A stretch of DNA of 64,000 nt from Hydrocarboniphaga sp. (lineage in GTDB: Bacteria; Pseudomonadota; Gammaproteobacteria; Nevskiales; Nevskiaceae), in NCBI RefSeq assembly GCF_028291725.1, contig NZ_JAQGNT010000040.1:1-64000 (forward strand), read 5' to 3'. Numbering within the stretch: position 1 is the first letter of the stretch; each line of letters starts with the position of its first letter. Below, one piece after another: positions 31,819 through 40,054 of the stretch. The position numbers and the translations under genes are program-made. The notes beneath the pieces are model-generated. The model ran no database searches. It was not told the DNA's origin and saw only the letters and a program-made list of their open reading frames with translations.

Positions 31819-34209
31819 TCAAGGAGCCGTGGCCGGAAGCGTGGTTGCCGCGCAGGCCGAGTAGGCCTGGAACTCGGTGAGCAGACTCGCGACCCCCGCG
31901 TTCGCGGTCAGGCGCAGGCCGCGATACGGCTGGGTTGCGGCGAAGCTGACCAACGCCGTGTTCGCGTTCGGGATGATCTCGATGCCGAGCAGATCGAGCC
32001 GTAGCGGGATGCTGTCGCTGCTGCTTTCCAAGACCGTGCCGTCGGCGGCCAGCGTCGATATCTGCAGACCGGCCAGGATCTGGGCCAGTGCGACGCTGCC
32101 GACCGGCTCGCCGACCACGAAGCCCGGACGGGTGCCGGCCACGAAGTCGGTGGTGGCGCCGGACTGTACGTCGACATGAGCCGAGGCGCCGAGAGCGGCC
32201 AGGTTCAGCGATATCGTCGCGAAGTTGGAGGTCGTCGCATCGATCAGGTTGATGTCGTCGGTGACCGAGCAGAACACGCACAGGCCGGCGAAACCGTGTT
32301 CGACGGTGACTGGATGGCTCGCATCAGCCACCAGCGGCACGGTGCACAGCGGCGTGGTCACGGTCAGCGTGGCCGTGGCCGAACGCTGCGTGACGCCAGA
32401 CGGAATGTTGTCCCGCAGCTTGGCCGTGATGGTCGCGGTACCGGCTGCCTTGCCATTGAACACGCCCTTGGCGGCCGTAGCGTCGGTCACCGTGCTGCTG
32501 GACGAGGTCCATTCCAGATAGTTATCCGGGATCGGGCCGGTGGTGCCGTCGGCGAACAGCCCCTGGGCCGTAAACCCCTGGGCCTTGCCGACTTCGATCG
32601 AGGCGGTGCCCGGCTCGACCGAGGTCAATGCCGTCAGCGCCGGGATCGGGTTCGGCGGCTGGGTCGTGCCGCAGGCCGAGTAGGCCTGGACACTGGTCAG
32701 CGCGCTCACCGTGCCGGACTTCAGCGCCAGCTGCACGCCGTTGTAAGGCAGCGAGGTCTTGAAGCTGACCAGTGCCAGATCATTCGGGGTGCCGTCGATG
32801 ATCTTCTGTCCGAGCAGGTCGACGCGCAGCACGATCCGGTCGTCGGTTCCTTCCTGGACGGCGCCGTTGTTCAGCGTATTGACCTGGATCTGCGACAGCA
32901 GCGATGCCAGTGCCAGTGAGCCGGCGGGCTGGCCGATGATGAAGCCGGCGGTTTCACCCGCGGTGAACGAGGTCGTCGGCGTGCCCTTGATGACGTTGAG
33001 CTTGGCCGCGCCGTCGAGCAGGCCGACCGGGACGTTCAGGCTCGCAAAGTTGTCGGCGATCGCGTCGATCACGAAGTCCGGGTTCTGGACGCCGCACCCC
33101 AGGCAGATGCTCGGATCGGCCGGAATCGCCGTGGTGGCGCCGCTGCTGGCCAGCAGCTCGTCCGTGCAGACCGAGTCGGTCACATGAACCGTCGCGGTAA
33201 CCGATCTATTCTCGATTTCGGGAGACACGCCGGCCTTCAAGGTGGCCGTGATGGTGGCGTCGCCGTTGGCGACCGCGGTCACGATGCCGGCAGCCAGATC
33301 GGATGCGTTGGCGAACGTGGCGACCGAGGGCGCCGAGCTGGTGAAATCGACCTGACCATCGATTTTCTGGACGGTGCCGTCGGTGAAGGTGCCGTGGACG
33401 TCGAAGTCCTGGCTGTCGCCGGGACGCACATTGGCACCGGTCGGGCTGATCGTCAGCGTGCCGTCCCTCAACGCCGCATCGCCGACCGTCAGCTGCGTCG
33501 TCGCGCTAAAGGGGGTCGTGGAGCCGGGCTTGGGGGTGGTGGCGGTTATCGTCACCGGGCCGCCGATCTTGACGGCGTCGGCCGAGGTCCGCTCGCCGAC
33601 CGTGGTCGGTCCGCAAGCGCTTAAGGCCACGCTGAGACAGGCGATGGATTCGTCCGAAGTGGAGAACGTGATAACCGTCGTTATCGAGCGCACCGACTTA
33701 TCGGTGTAAACCGCCAGTGCCAGATAATCCTGGGACGCTCCCAGAGCCAGCGTCTTGCTGGTGACGGGCGTCTGCGTGCTGTCGGCCGGATCGACAATAA
33801 TCATGCTGGCCATTTCGGCCGCACCGACGTTCACGGTGAACGTGGCGTCTATTCCGTTCTTGGAGGCGGTGATGACGGTCGTGCCTTCGGCAACGGCCGT
33901 TACCAGGCCCTTGGAGCTGTCGACCGTGGCGACGGCGGGAACCGAGGAACTCCACGCGGCCTCGACTTTCTCGAAGTCGGCCTCTAGGGCGCCATCGGGC
34001 GGCGTGGTGTACTTGCCCTGGGCTTCAAGCTGCAGGGACGCACCGGCTGGCAGCTTTCCGGCGGCATTCCGCTGATCCGGCCCCGCCGTGCTGGGTACGA
34101 TCTGCAGCGCTCCCAGCTCCCGGGTAAAGTCCGGACTCTGGATGCTACCGCTACCGCATCCCCCGAGCGACAGCGCAACGAGCGCCGCCACGATACGCAT
34201 CCCTTTCAT
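31819..34209 (-). CDS. Lipoprotein with Big domains and two cysteine modules (paralogue)
   Basis: A 796-residue protein that shares the N-terminal block GGCGSGSIQSPDFT with the gene at 28669 and has the same plan: lipoprotein signal (MRIVAALVALSLGGC), Ig-like domains, then two modules of about 165 residues. Module one starts CTDELL with CLGC and ends QAYSAC. Module two starts CTVPLV with CVFC and ends QAYSAC. The ATG at 34209 follows GGGAG; an ATG nine bases further in is also possible. Tandem duplication of an ancestral gene explains the pair. The paralogues have diverged strongly in the Ig part but keep the cysteines. Confidence 0.85.
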   Translation of the reverse strand: MKGMRIVAALVALSLGGCGSGSIQSPDFTRELGALQIVPSTAGPDQRNAAGKLPAGASLQLEAQGKYTTPPDGALEADFEKVEAAWSSSVPAVATVDSSKGLVTAVAEGTTVITASKNGIDATFTVNVGAAEMASMIIVDPADSTQTPVTSKTLALGASQDYLALAVYTDKSVRSITTVITFSTSDESIACLSVALSACGPTTVGERTSADAVKIGGPVTITATTPKPGSTTPFSATTQLTVGDAALRDGTLTISPTGANVRPGDSQDFDVHGTFTDGTVQKIDGQVDFTSSAPSVATFANASDLAAGIVTAVANGDATITATLKAGVSPEIENRSVTATVHVTDSVCTDELLASSGATTAIPADPSICLGCGVQNPDFVIDAIADNFASLNVPVGLLDGAAKLNVIKGTPTTSFTAGETAGFIIGQPAGSLALASLLSQIQVNTLNNGAVQEGTDDRIVLRVDLLGQKIIDGTPNDLALVSFKTSLPYNGVQLALKSGTVSALTSVQAYSACGTTQPPNPIPALTALTSVEPGTASIEVGKAQGFTAQGLFADGTTGPIPDNYLEWTSSSSTVTDATAAKGVFNGKAAGTATITAKLRDNIPSGVTQRSATATLTVTTPLCTVPLVADASHPVTVEHGFAGLCVFCSVTDDINLIDATTSNFATISLNLAALGASAHVDVQSGATTDFVAGTRPGFVVGEPVGSVALAQILAGLQISTLAADGTVLESSSDSIPLRLDLLGIEIIPNANTALVSFAATQPYRGLRLTANAGVASLLTEFQAYSACAATTLPATAP

Positions 34210-34243
34210 CTGGACTCCCTGACACATCTGGATAGTTGGATCG

Positions 34244-34289
34244 TTACGACTTGGTACGATTGGTGATCTTTACGACTTGGTACGATTGG
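34244..34289. repeat. 20-bp direct repeat, 26-bp period
   Basis: The sequence TTACGACTTGGTACGATTGG occurs at 34244-34263 and 34270-34289. It lies 35 bp upstream of the Ig-like lipoprotein start (34209) and 200 bp upstream of the OmpA-type gene (34485). It may be a tandem regulator site or a simple local duplication. Confidence 0.7.
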
Positions 34290-34363
34290 AAAAATGTTGT
34301 ACATGACCACCGACCCAGCATAATCTACAGGCACTGAAGCGCGGTGAACAGCACCTGAACCTA

Positions 34364-34390
34364 ATCAAGTCTCTCCGATAGAGTCTTGAT
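34364..34390. promoter_or_regulatory. Imperfect palindrome ATCAAGTCTCT..AGAGTCTTGAT
   Basis: Two 11-base arms with one mismatch flank a 5-base centre, 95 bp upstream of the OmpA-type ATG. It has no T-tract on either strand, so an operator is more likely than a terminator. No regulator can be named. Confidence 0.4.
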
Positions 34391-34484
34391 AATAAGGATG
34401 TAGGGTTATGTTGGCGTTTCGGTCGTCTGCGCGGCCTCGTGCGACGCTAAACCGGGTGGGACCGCCAGACACAGGGAGAAGGAA

Positions 34485-36077
34485 ATGTTTAAGCAGGGTT
34501 GCTTGGCCGTGTTCGCGCTGCTTTGGGCGTGCATGGCCAGCGCGCAGTCAGATGTGACGGAAACGGATGCGCGCTGGTACATATCCCCTTCAGTGGGCGT
34601 GGTTTACGCCGATTCGGATGTCGGCCCGCTGGGGGCCATCACGATCGGCCGTTCGCTCAGCGAATATTTCGGCGTGGAATTCGAAGGCGGATACAGCAAG
34701 CTGAACGTCGGCGACCTGCCGTCGAGCCTCGATTACGAGCGCTACGTGGTCGGCTTCAATGGCCTGGCCTACATGGTCCCTCAGGATTACTCGGTCCGCC
34801 CGTACGTGATCGGTGGGGTCAATGTCCACGCGATCAACTTCCTGGACGAGAACCTGACCGGCGGCGGCGTCAACGTCGGCGGTGGCCTGTTGTTCAATCT
34901 GGCCAACCATTGGGATCTCAAGCTCCAGGCCCGTTACGACCTGGACTTCATCGGCAGCAAGGGCGATGTTCCCGACGATACCTTCTATGTCTGGGATATC
35001 GGCCTCGGCTTCCGTTACAAGTTCGGTGCGTTCCCGGCCGACGACGACGGCGACGGCGTTCCCAACGGCCTCGACAAGTGCCCGGATACGCCCCGCGGCG
35101 TCAAGGTGTACTCCGACGGCTGCCCGATCGACCTCGACGGCGACGGCGTTCCGGATTACCTGGACAAGTGCCCGAATACGCCCAAGGGTACTGCCGTGGG
35201 TCCCGATGGCTGTCCGCTGGATAGCGACGGCGACGGCGTGCCCGACAACCTCGACAAGTGCCCCGGCACTCCGCCCGGCGCGATCGTCGATGCCAATGGC
35301 TGCCCGTCCGACTCCGACGGCGACGGCGTTCCGGACTTCCTCGACAAGTGCCCGGGTACTCCCGCCGGCGTGCATGTCGATCAGAACGGTTGCCCGCTGG
35401 ACAGCGATGGTGACGGTGTTCCGGATTACCTCGACCAGTGCCCGAAGACTCCGCCTGGCCAGGCAGTGAACGCAGTCGGTTGCCCGATTGCCGACAGTGA
35501 CGGCGATGGCATCCCGGACAATCTGGACAAGTGCCCGAATACGCCGGTAGGCCAGAAGGTCGGCCCGGATGGCTGCCCGCTGGACAGTGACGGTGACGGT
35601 ATCCCGGATGACCAGGATCAGTGCCCCAACACGCCTCCGGGTCTGAAGGTACTGCCGGATGGTTGCGCGCCGGTCGGCGATTGCCGCAAGCCGCGTCCGG
35701 GTGAGGCCGTCGATGCTCGCGGTTGCGCTCTGGACCGCCGCTTCGTGCTCCGCGGCGTCAAGTTCGAGTTCGACTCCGATCGCCTGCTGCCGGAATCCAA
35801 GGTCATCCTGAAGGAGGTTGCCGAGACGCTGGGCGCTTATCCGAACATCAAGGTGGATGTGGAAGGTCATACCGACTGGATCGGTACCGAGGCCTACAAC
35901 CTTGGCTTGTCCGAGCGCCGTGCGATCTCCGTGCAGAAGTTCCTCGAGGACAACGGCGTGCAGATGAAGCGCCTGAAGCCTGTCGGCTACGGCGAATCCA
36001 ACCCGATCGACACCAACGACACCGAGGAAGGACGCGAGAACAATCGTCGCGTCGAGTTCAAGGTGACCGAAGGCTGA
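34485..36077 (+). CDS. OmpA-family protein with thrombospondin type-3 calcium repeats
   Basis: A 530-residue outer-membrane protein. A signal peptide (ends CMASA) leads into an eight-strand-type beta-barrel (about 25-185, ending DIGLGFRYKFG). Seven repeats of about 27 residues follow, of the form DSDGDGVPDxLDKCPxTPxG..V...GCP (about 187-400). These are acidic calcium-binding thrombospondin type-3 repeats, each with two cysteines. The C-terminal OmpA domain (about 415-530) has VEGHTDWIGTEAYNLGLSERRA and NRRVEFKV, which bind peptidoglycan. GGGAGAAGG precedes the ATG. It probably ties the outer membrane to the wall through a calcium-stiffened spacer. Confidence 0.95.
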   Translation: MFKQGCLAVFALLWACMASAQSDVTETDARWYISPSVGVVYADSDVGPLGAITIGRSLSEYFGVEFEGGYSKLNVGDLPSSLDYERYVVGFNGLAYMVPQDYSVRPYVIGGVNVHAINFLDENLTGGGVNVGGGLLFNLANHWDLKLQARYDLDFIGSKGDVPDDTFYVWDIGLGFRYKFGAFPADDDGDGVPNGLDKCPDTPRGVKVYSDGCPIDLDGDGVPDYLDKCPNTPKGTAVGPDGCPLDSDGDGVPDNLDKCPGTPPGAIVDANGCPSDSDGDGVPDFLDKCPGTPAGVHVDQNGCPLDSDGDGVPDYLDQCPKTPPGQAVNAVGCPIADSDGDGIPDNLDKCPNTPVGQKVGPDGCPLDSDGDGIPDDQDQCPNTPPGLKVLPDGCAPVGDCRKPRPGEAVDARGCALDRRFVLRGVKFEFDSDRLLPESKVILKEVAETLGAYPNIKVDVEGHTDWIGTEAYNLGLSERRAISVQKFLEDNGVQMKRLKPVGYGESNPIDTNDTEEGRENNRRVEFKVTEG

Positions 36078-36100
36078 TCGGCTGAAAGCCTGAGTTGAAA

Positions 36101-36132
36101 AGCTCGGCGGAGCAATCCGCCGGGCTTTTTTT
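36101..36132 (+). terminator. Rho-independent terminator of the OmpA-type gene
   Basis: The stem AGCTCGGCGGA..TCCGCCGGGCT with a GCAA tetraloop is followed by seven T. It lies 24 bp after the stop codon. Confidence 0.92.
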
Positions 36133-36159
36133 ATGGGTGCCGCCGAATGACACGGAATC

Positions 36160-36239
36160 GTAGGTCGGCAATCCCGTTGCCGACGTGTAAGCCGGGTGCG
36201 CAATCGGGGTTTCACGTCGGCAAGGGATTGCCGACCTAC
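36160..36239. repeat. Intergenic palindrome, family C
   Basis: Full copy with arms GTAGGTCGGCAATCCCGTTGC and ..AAGGGATTGCCGACCTAC. It is placed between the OmpA terminator and the converging end of the Nudix/MBL gene, which stops 11 bp away rather than inside the element. Confidence 0.88.
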
Positions 36240-36249
36240 GGGGGCGTCG

Positions 36250-37647
36250 TCAGATCTCGAGCTGGCCTTCCGCCTGCAGCTTGTCCAGATGGCTTTCGAT
36301 ATTGCGCATCGCCAGCGGCAGCAGGCGTGGATCGAGATCCTGGTAGATCGCGGCGAGCATTTCTTGCATCGTCTGCCCGGCGCGCTGCAGTTTCAGGATC
36401 TCGGCTTCGCGCATGCGCCGATGGCGCATGGTTTCCTCGAGCCGGAAGGTGGTGCCCATGCCGATGCCATGCGACGGGAAAATGAAGCGCGGCGCCAGCC
36501 CGATCACGCGGTCCATCGACTCGAAGTAGCGGCGCATGTCGCCTTCGGGCTTGCTGATGACCACCGTGCCGACACCCTGGATCAGATCGCCGACGATGCA
36601 CCAGGAGCGGCCTTCGGGCATCAGCGCGAGCTGGCCGTCGTCGTGACCCGGCACTTCGAGCACGCGCACCGGCAGCGTCTGCCAGCGCGTAACCTCGTCG
36701 CCCTCTGCGATCAGTCGCAGATCAACGCCGTCGAAGAACGTCGGTGAGCGCTTTGCGACGCGCATCCGCGTGACTGCGCTCATCAGCATCGGCCAGCCAT
36801 GGCGGCGCGCGAGTACCTCGGCGAACTGGTTGTGATCGACGTGGTGATGCGTGATCAGCAGCTGATTCACGCCCAGCTTGTGCAGCGTTTGTTCCAGCCG
36901 CGCGAGTTCGGCGGCGTCGCGCGGCGAGGGATCGACCGCGATGCGCGGCGCGCCCTCATCGCCGATCACGAAGCAGTTGGTGTGCTCGGCCGGCGGCAAG
37001 GTATTCGAGCGCACGAAGATCTGGCGCAGCCCATGCACGCTCTGGATCACGGTCATCGCATCGCCGGCCGACGAGGTCGGGTCTTTCTGCAGCCGATCCT
37101 CGGGCGGCGCGGTCAACGACGTCATCCAGCGCACCACCGGCTTTTGCAGATCGAGATTCAGTGCCTTCAGGCAGGCCTGGGTCGGCGGTGCGGCGATCAG
37201 TTCGCCGCGATGCCAGGCAGCGAGCCAGGCCGATGCCGGCGCCCAGCCCCAGTCGATCGCCTCGCGCTCGTCGACGACGAACTCGGGCCGCTGCTTCAGC
37301 CGCAGCACGTAGAACCAGGTGTCGAAGCGGCGAGGGAAGGCGGTCGGTGTCAGCGCGCGGGTGCAGAGCTCGACGCCGGTGACCAGGCCCGAAACCACCG
37401 CGGCCGGCAGATCGAACTCGAGTTCTTCGCGCAGTTCACGCGCCAGCGCATGCATCAGCCGCCGATCGTGCGTCGCCAGCAGCGGCTGCTCGAAGGCAGC
37501 GCCTTCGGCGTCCTCGGCATCGACCTTGCCGCCGGGGAAGGCATGGTAGCCGGGAAAAGCCAGCATCGCCGGATGCCGGCGGGTCATGAAGATCTCGCCG
37601 TCGTGGACGAAAATCGCGGTAACGGCGTCGGCAATCGGCAGGCTCAT
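36250..37647 (-). CDS. Nudix hydrolase fused to a metallo-beta-lactamase-fold hydrolase
   Basis: A 465-residue two-domain protein. Residues about 5-190 are Nudix-like (FPGGKVDAEDA..ARELREELEFD, with the REL-EE core and a long insertion ahead of it, as in the CoA-pyrophosphohydrolase branch). Residues about 225-455 are a metallo-beta-lactamase domain with THHHVDHNQF (the HxHxDH site), GHDDGQLALM, VGDLIQG and FPSHGIGMG, followed by a helical tail as in LACTB2-like proteins. The ATG at 37647 gives the Nudix start MSLPIADAVTAIFVHDGEIF. The extension further upstream would be encoded by the repeat and is rejected. The fusion suggests successive hydrolysis of one thioester or nucleotide-linked substrate, which is an inference. 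Confidence 0.85.
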   Translation of the reverse strand: MSLPIADAVTAIFVHDGEIFMTRRHPAMLAFPGYHAFPGGKVDAEDAEGAAFEQPLLATHDRRLMHALARELREELEFDLPAAVVSGLVTGVELCTRALTPTAFPRRFDTWFYVLRLKQRPEFVVDEREAIDWGWAPASAWLAAWHRGELIAAPPTQACLKALNLDLQKPVVRWMTSLTAPPEDRLQKDPTSSAGDAMTVIQSVHGLRQIFVRSNTLPPAEHTNCFVIGDEGAPRIAVDPSPRDAAELARLEQTLHKLGVNQLLITHHHVDHNQFAEVLARRHGWPMLMSAVTRMRVAKRSPTFFDGVDLRLIAEGDEVTRWQTLPVRVLEVPGHDDGQLALMPEGRSWCIVGDLIQGVGTVVISKPEGDMRRYFESMDRVIGLAPRFIFPSHGIGMGTTFRLEETMRHRRMREAEILKLQRAGQTMQEMLAAIYQDLDPRLLPLAMRNIESHLDKLQAEGQLEI

Positions 37648-37668
37648 GGAGGAATTGTAGCGCTGACT

Positions 37669-37748
37669 GTAGGTCGGCAATCCCTTGCCGACGTGAGACC
37701 TCGTTTGCGTATCGGGTTTACCCGTCGGCAACGGGATTGCCGACCTAC
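37669..37748. repeat. Intergenic palindrome, family C
   Basis: Full copy between rdgC and the Nudix/MBL gene, both on the minus strand. Its right edge supplies the TAG stop of rdgC (complement at 37745-37747). Confidence 0.9.
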
Positions 37749-38629
37749 GAGAAAGCCTTCAGCAGCTCGTCGATCATCGGCCCGCACTGGCCTGCCATCA
37801 GCAGGAATTCGGCCTCGAATTCGCGTTCCGCGTCGACGCTGCCTGAGCCTTCGTCGGCCTCGTCCATCTCCAGGAACTTGAGGCGCTTGATCTGCTGCTT
37901 GTCGTTGACGACCAGCCCGAGCCGGCCGTTCCAGGTCAGCGCCAGGCGGCTGGCCTTCAGGCCTTCTTCGAGATGGCGGCGGATCTGGTCGGCGTCCAGC
38001 GAGTGGCGCAGGTAGCGCACCACCGACTTGGCCGCGTCGGTGCCGGTCAGCTCGCATTCTTCGCCGAGATCGAAGTGGCCCGGCGCGGTGCGCGCGCTCA
38101 GCCATTCGGTCAGCCGCTGGCCGGGCGAAATCTCGGTCTGCGGTAGTGACACCGACAGCTCGCCGAGCGTGTCACGCAGCTGCTCGATCACCTGCTCGGC
38201 GCGTGTCGGCGAGCTGCTGTCGACGACGATGCGCTGCGCTGCCGGGTCGATCCAGGCGCGCGTCACGTTGCGACGGGAAAAAGCGCGCGGCAGCAGCTCG
38301 GCCGAGACGATGTCCTTGAAATCGCGCAGCTGCTTGCGCCCGGCCTTGAAGCCTTTCTCCTTCTCGTATTCGGCGGCGCGCTGCTTGACCGCGTCGGCGA
38401 CCACCGACGAGGGCAGCAGCTTCTGCTCGGTGCCCAGCGCCAGCATCAGATGCTTCTCGACGCCGTAGACCAGCTGCTCGTCGCCGCGCGGCGACACCCA
38501 GCCGCGCGATTCAGAGCTCATCGCGCTGCAGGGCAGCAGCGGCCGCAGCGCCAGTTTTTCTTCCAGCTCGCCCGCAGGCAGCGACCATTCCTTGTCGAGG
38601 CGATAAAGCTGGAGATTTTTAAACCACAC
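37745..38629 (-). CDS. rdgC: Recombination-associated protein RdgC
   Basis: RdgC is a ring-shaped DNA-binding protein of the nucleoid that limits RecA function. The 294-residue protein starts with the family signature MWFKNLQLYRL and contains LLPSSVVADAV and RKQLRDFKDIVSAELLPRAFSRR, typical RdgC blocks. The start is GTG at 38629. The stop TAG lies in the edge of a family C palindrome. The gene stands alone. Confidence 0.96.
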   Translation of the reverse strand: MWFKNLQLYRLDKEWSLPAGELEEKLALRPLLPCSAMSSESRGWVSPRGDEQLVYGVEKHLMLALGTEQKLLPSSVVADAVKQRAAEYEKEKGFKAGRKQLRDFKDIVSAELLPRAFSRRNVTRAWIDPAAQRIVVDSSSPTRAEQVIEQLRDTLGELSVSLPQTEISPGQRLTEWLSARTAPGHFDLGEECELTGTDAAKSVVRYLRHSLDADQIRRHLEEGLKASRLALTWNGRLGLVVNDKQQIKRLKFLEMDEADEGSGSVDAEREFEAEFLLMAGQCGPMIDELLKAFS

Positions 38630-38677
38630 GAGGTACCGCTCCGCAAGACTCAGGGCCGCGCAGGATAGCGGCTATCC

Positions 38678-39982
38678 TCAGGCGGTCAACCCGGCGGGCG
38701 CGACGCGGGGCGGCAGCAAAAAGTATCGGATTGCAACAAAACCCGAGCACAGCAGGCATAGCGCGCCGACGTACCAGGCCGGCGCGAACTGCGGGCTCAG
38801 CTTCAGCGCCAGCGACACCAGCAGCGGAGTCAGGCCGCCGAAGATCGCGTAGGCCATGTTGTACGAGAACGACAGCCCGCTGAAGCGCACCGCGGCCGGG
38901 AACGCGCGCACGATCAGCGAGGGAATCACGCCGACGATCGCCACGCAGAAACCGGCGACCGCGTAGGCCGGTAACAGCGGTAGCGTGCCGTGCGCCAGGC
39001 CGCTGTACAGCGCCCAGGTCGAGCCCAGCAGCGCAAAGCAGCCGATCAGCAGCACGCGCGGCCCGCCGAAACGATCCGCGGCCAGGCCGTAGATCAGGCA
39101 GCCGATGGTCAGGCACAGGGTCGCGACGCTGTTGGCGAACAGGGCCTGCGGCGCGGGCACCGCAAACATCTTCTGGATCAGCGTCGGCGTCATCAGGATC
39201 ACGACGACGATCGCCGCGGTCAGCGTCCAGGTCAGCAGCATCGAGCCGACGACCGCGCGCCAGTGATCACGCAGCACCGCCTTCAGCGGCAGCTCCTGCG
39301 ACAGCTGTTTTTGCAGGCGCATCGCCTCGAAGATCGGCGTCTCGTGCAGCCAGCGTCGCAGCCACACTGCGATCAAACCGAACACGCCGCCGAGCAGGAA
39401 GGGCAGGCGCCAGACGTGATCGAGGATTTCTGCCTGCGTGAACGACAGGTTGATCGCGGATGCGACCAGCGAGCCGAGCAGGATGCCGGCCGTAAGGCCT
39501 GCCGTCAGAGCGCTGCAGGCGAAGCCGACGCGCCGCTCCGGCACATGCTCGGAGACGAACACCCAGGCGCCCGGGATTTCGCCGCCGATCGCCGCGCCCT
39601 GCAGCAGGCGCATCACCAGCAGCAGCAGCGGTGCGGCGTAGCCGACGCTCGCGTACGTCGGTAGCAGGCCCAGCGCCAGCGTCGGCAGCGACATCAGGAA
39701 CACCGACAGGGTGAACATCTTCTTGCGGCCGATGCGGTCGCCGTAATGCGCCATCACGATGCCGCCGATCGGCCTCGCCAGGTAACCGGCCGCGAACAGC
39801 CCGTAGGTCTGTAGCTGGCGCAACCATTCGGGTGTGTCCGGCGGGAAGAACAGCTTGCCGATGATCACCGCGAAGAACACGAAGATCACGAAATCGTAGA
39901 ACTCCAGCGCGCCGCCCAGCGCGGCCAGGCCGAGCGTGCGCAGATCACGGCGGTCGAGAGGACGATCGGCGGCAGGATTCAT
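38678..39982 (-). CDS. MHS-family MFS transporter
   Basis: A 434-residue inner-membrane symporter of the ProP/ShiA-like metabolite:H+ group. GGALEFYDFVIFVFFAVII marks helix 1 and HYGDRIGRKKMFTL the loop 2-3 motif; MRLLQGAAIGGEIPGAWVFVSEH follows in helix 4-5. Twelve helices are expected. The usual sugar or organic-acid substrate cannot be told from sequence. It lacks the large insertion seen in the MHS protein at 10147. It is divergent from the ABC exporter, with 72 bp between starts. Confidence 0.9.
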   Translation of the reverse strand: MNPAADRPLDRRDLRTLGLAALGGALEFYDFVIFVFFAVIIGKLFFPPDTPEWLRQLQTYGLFAAGYLARPIGGIVMAHYGDRIGRKKMFTLSVFLMSLPTLALGLLPTYASVGYAAPLLLLVMRLLQGAAIGGEIPGAWVFVSEHVPERRVGFACSALTAGLTAGILLGSLVASAINLSFTQAEILDHVWRLPFLLGGVFGLIAVWLRRWLHETPIFEAMRLQKQLSQELPLKAVLRDHWRAVVGSMLLTWTLTAAIVVVILMTPTLIQKMFAVPAPQALFANSVATLCLTIGCLIYGLAADRFGGPRVLLIGCFALLGSTWALYSGLAHGTLPLLPAYAVAGFCVAIVGVIPSLIVRAFPAAVRFSGLSFSYNMAYAIFGGLTPLLVSLALKLSPQFAPAWYVGALCLLCSGFVAIRYFLLPPRVAPAGLTA

Positions 39983-40054
39983 GGGCTAGCAGTCACTGGA
40001 CGGGAGGGGCGTATGCTAATGGCTGTCTGCCTTCAACGTCTCCATCCTGAACTT

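Noticed and set aside
36250-37731. Longer start (37731) for the Nudix/MBL protein
   Set aside because: The extra 28 residues would be encoded by a family C palindrome, and the Nudix family start MSLPIADAV fits the ATG at 37647.
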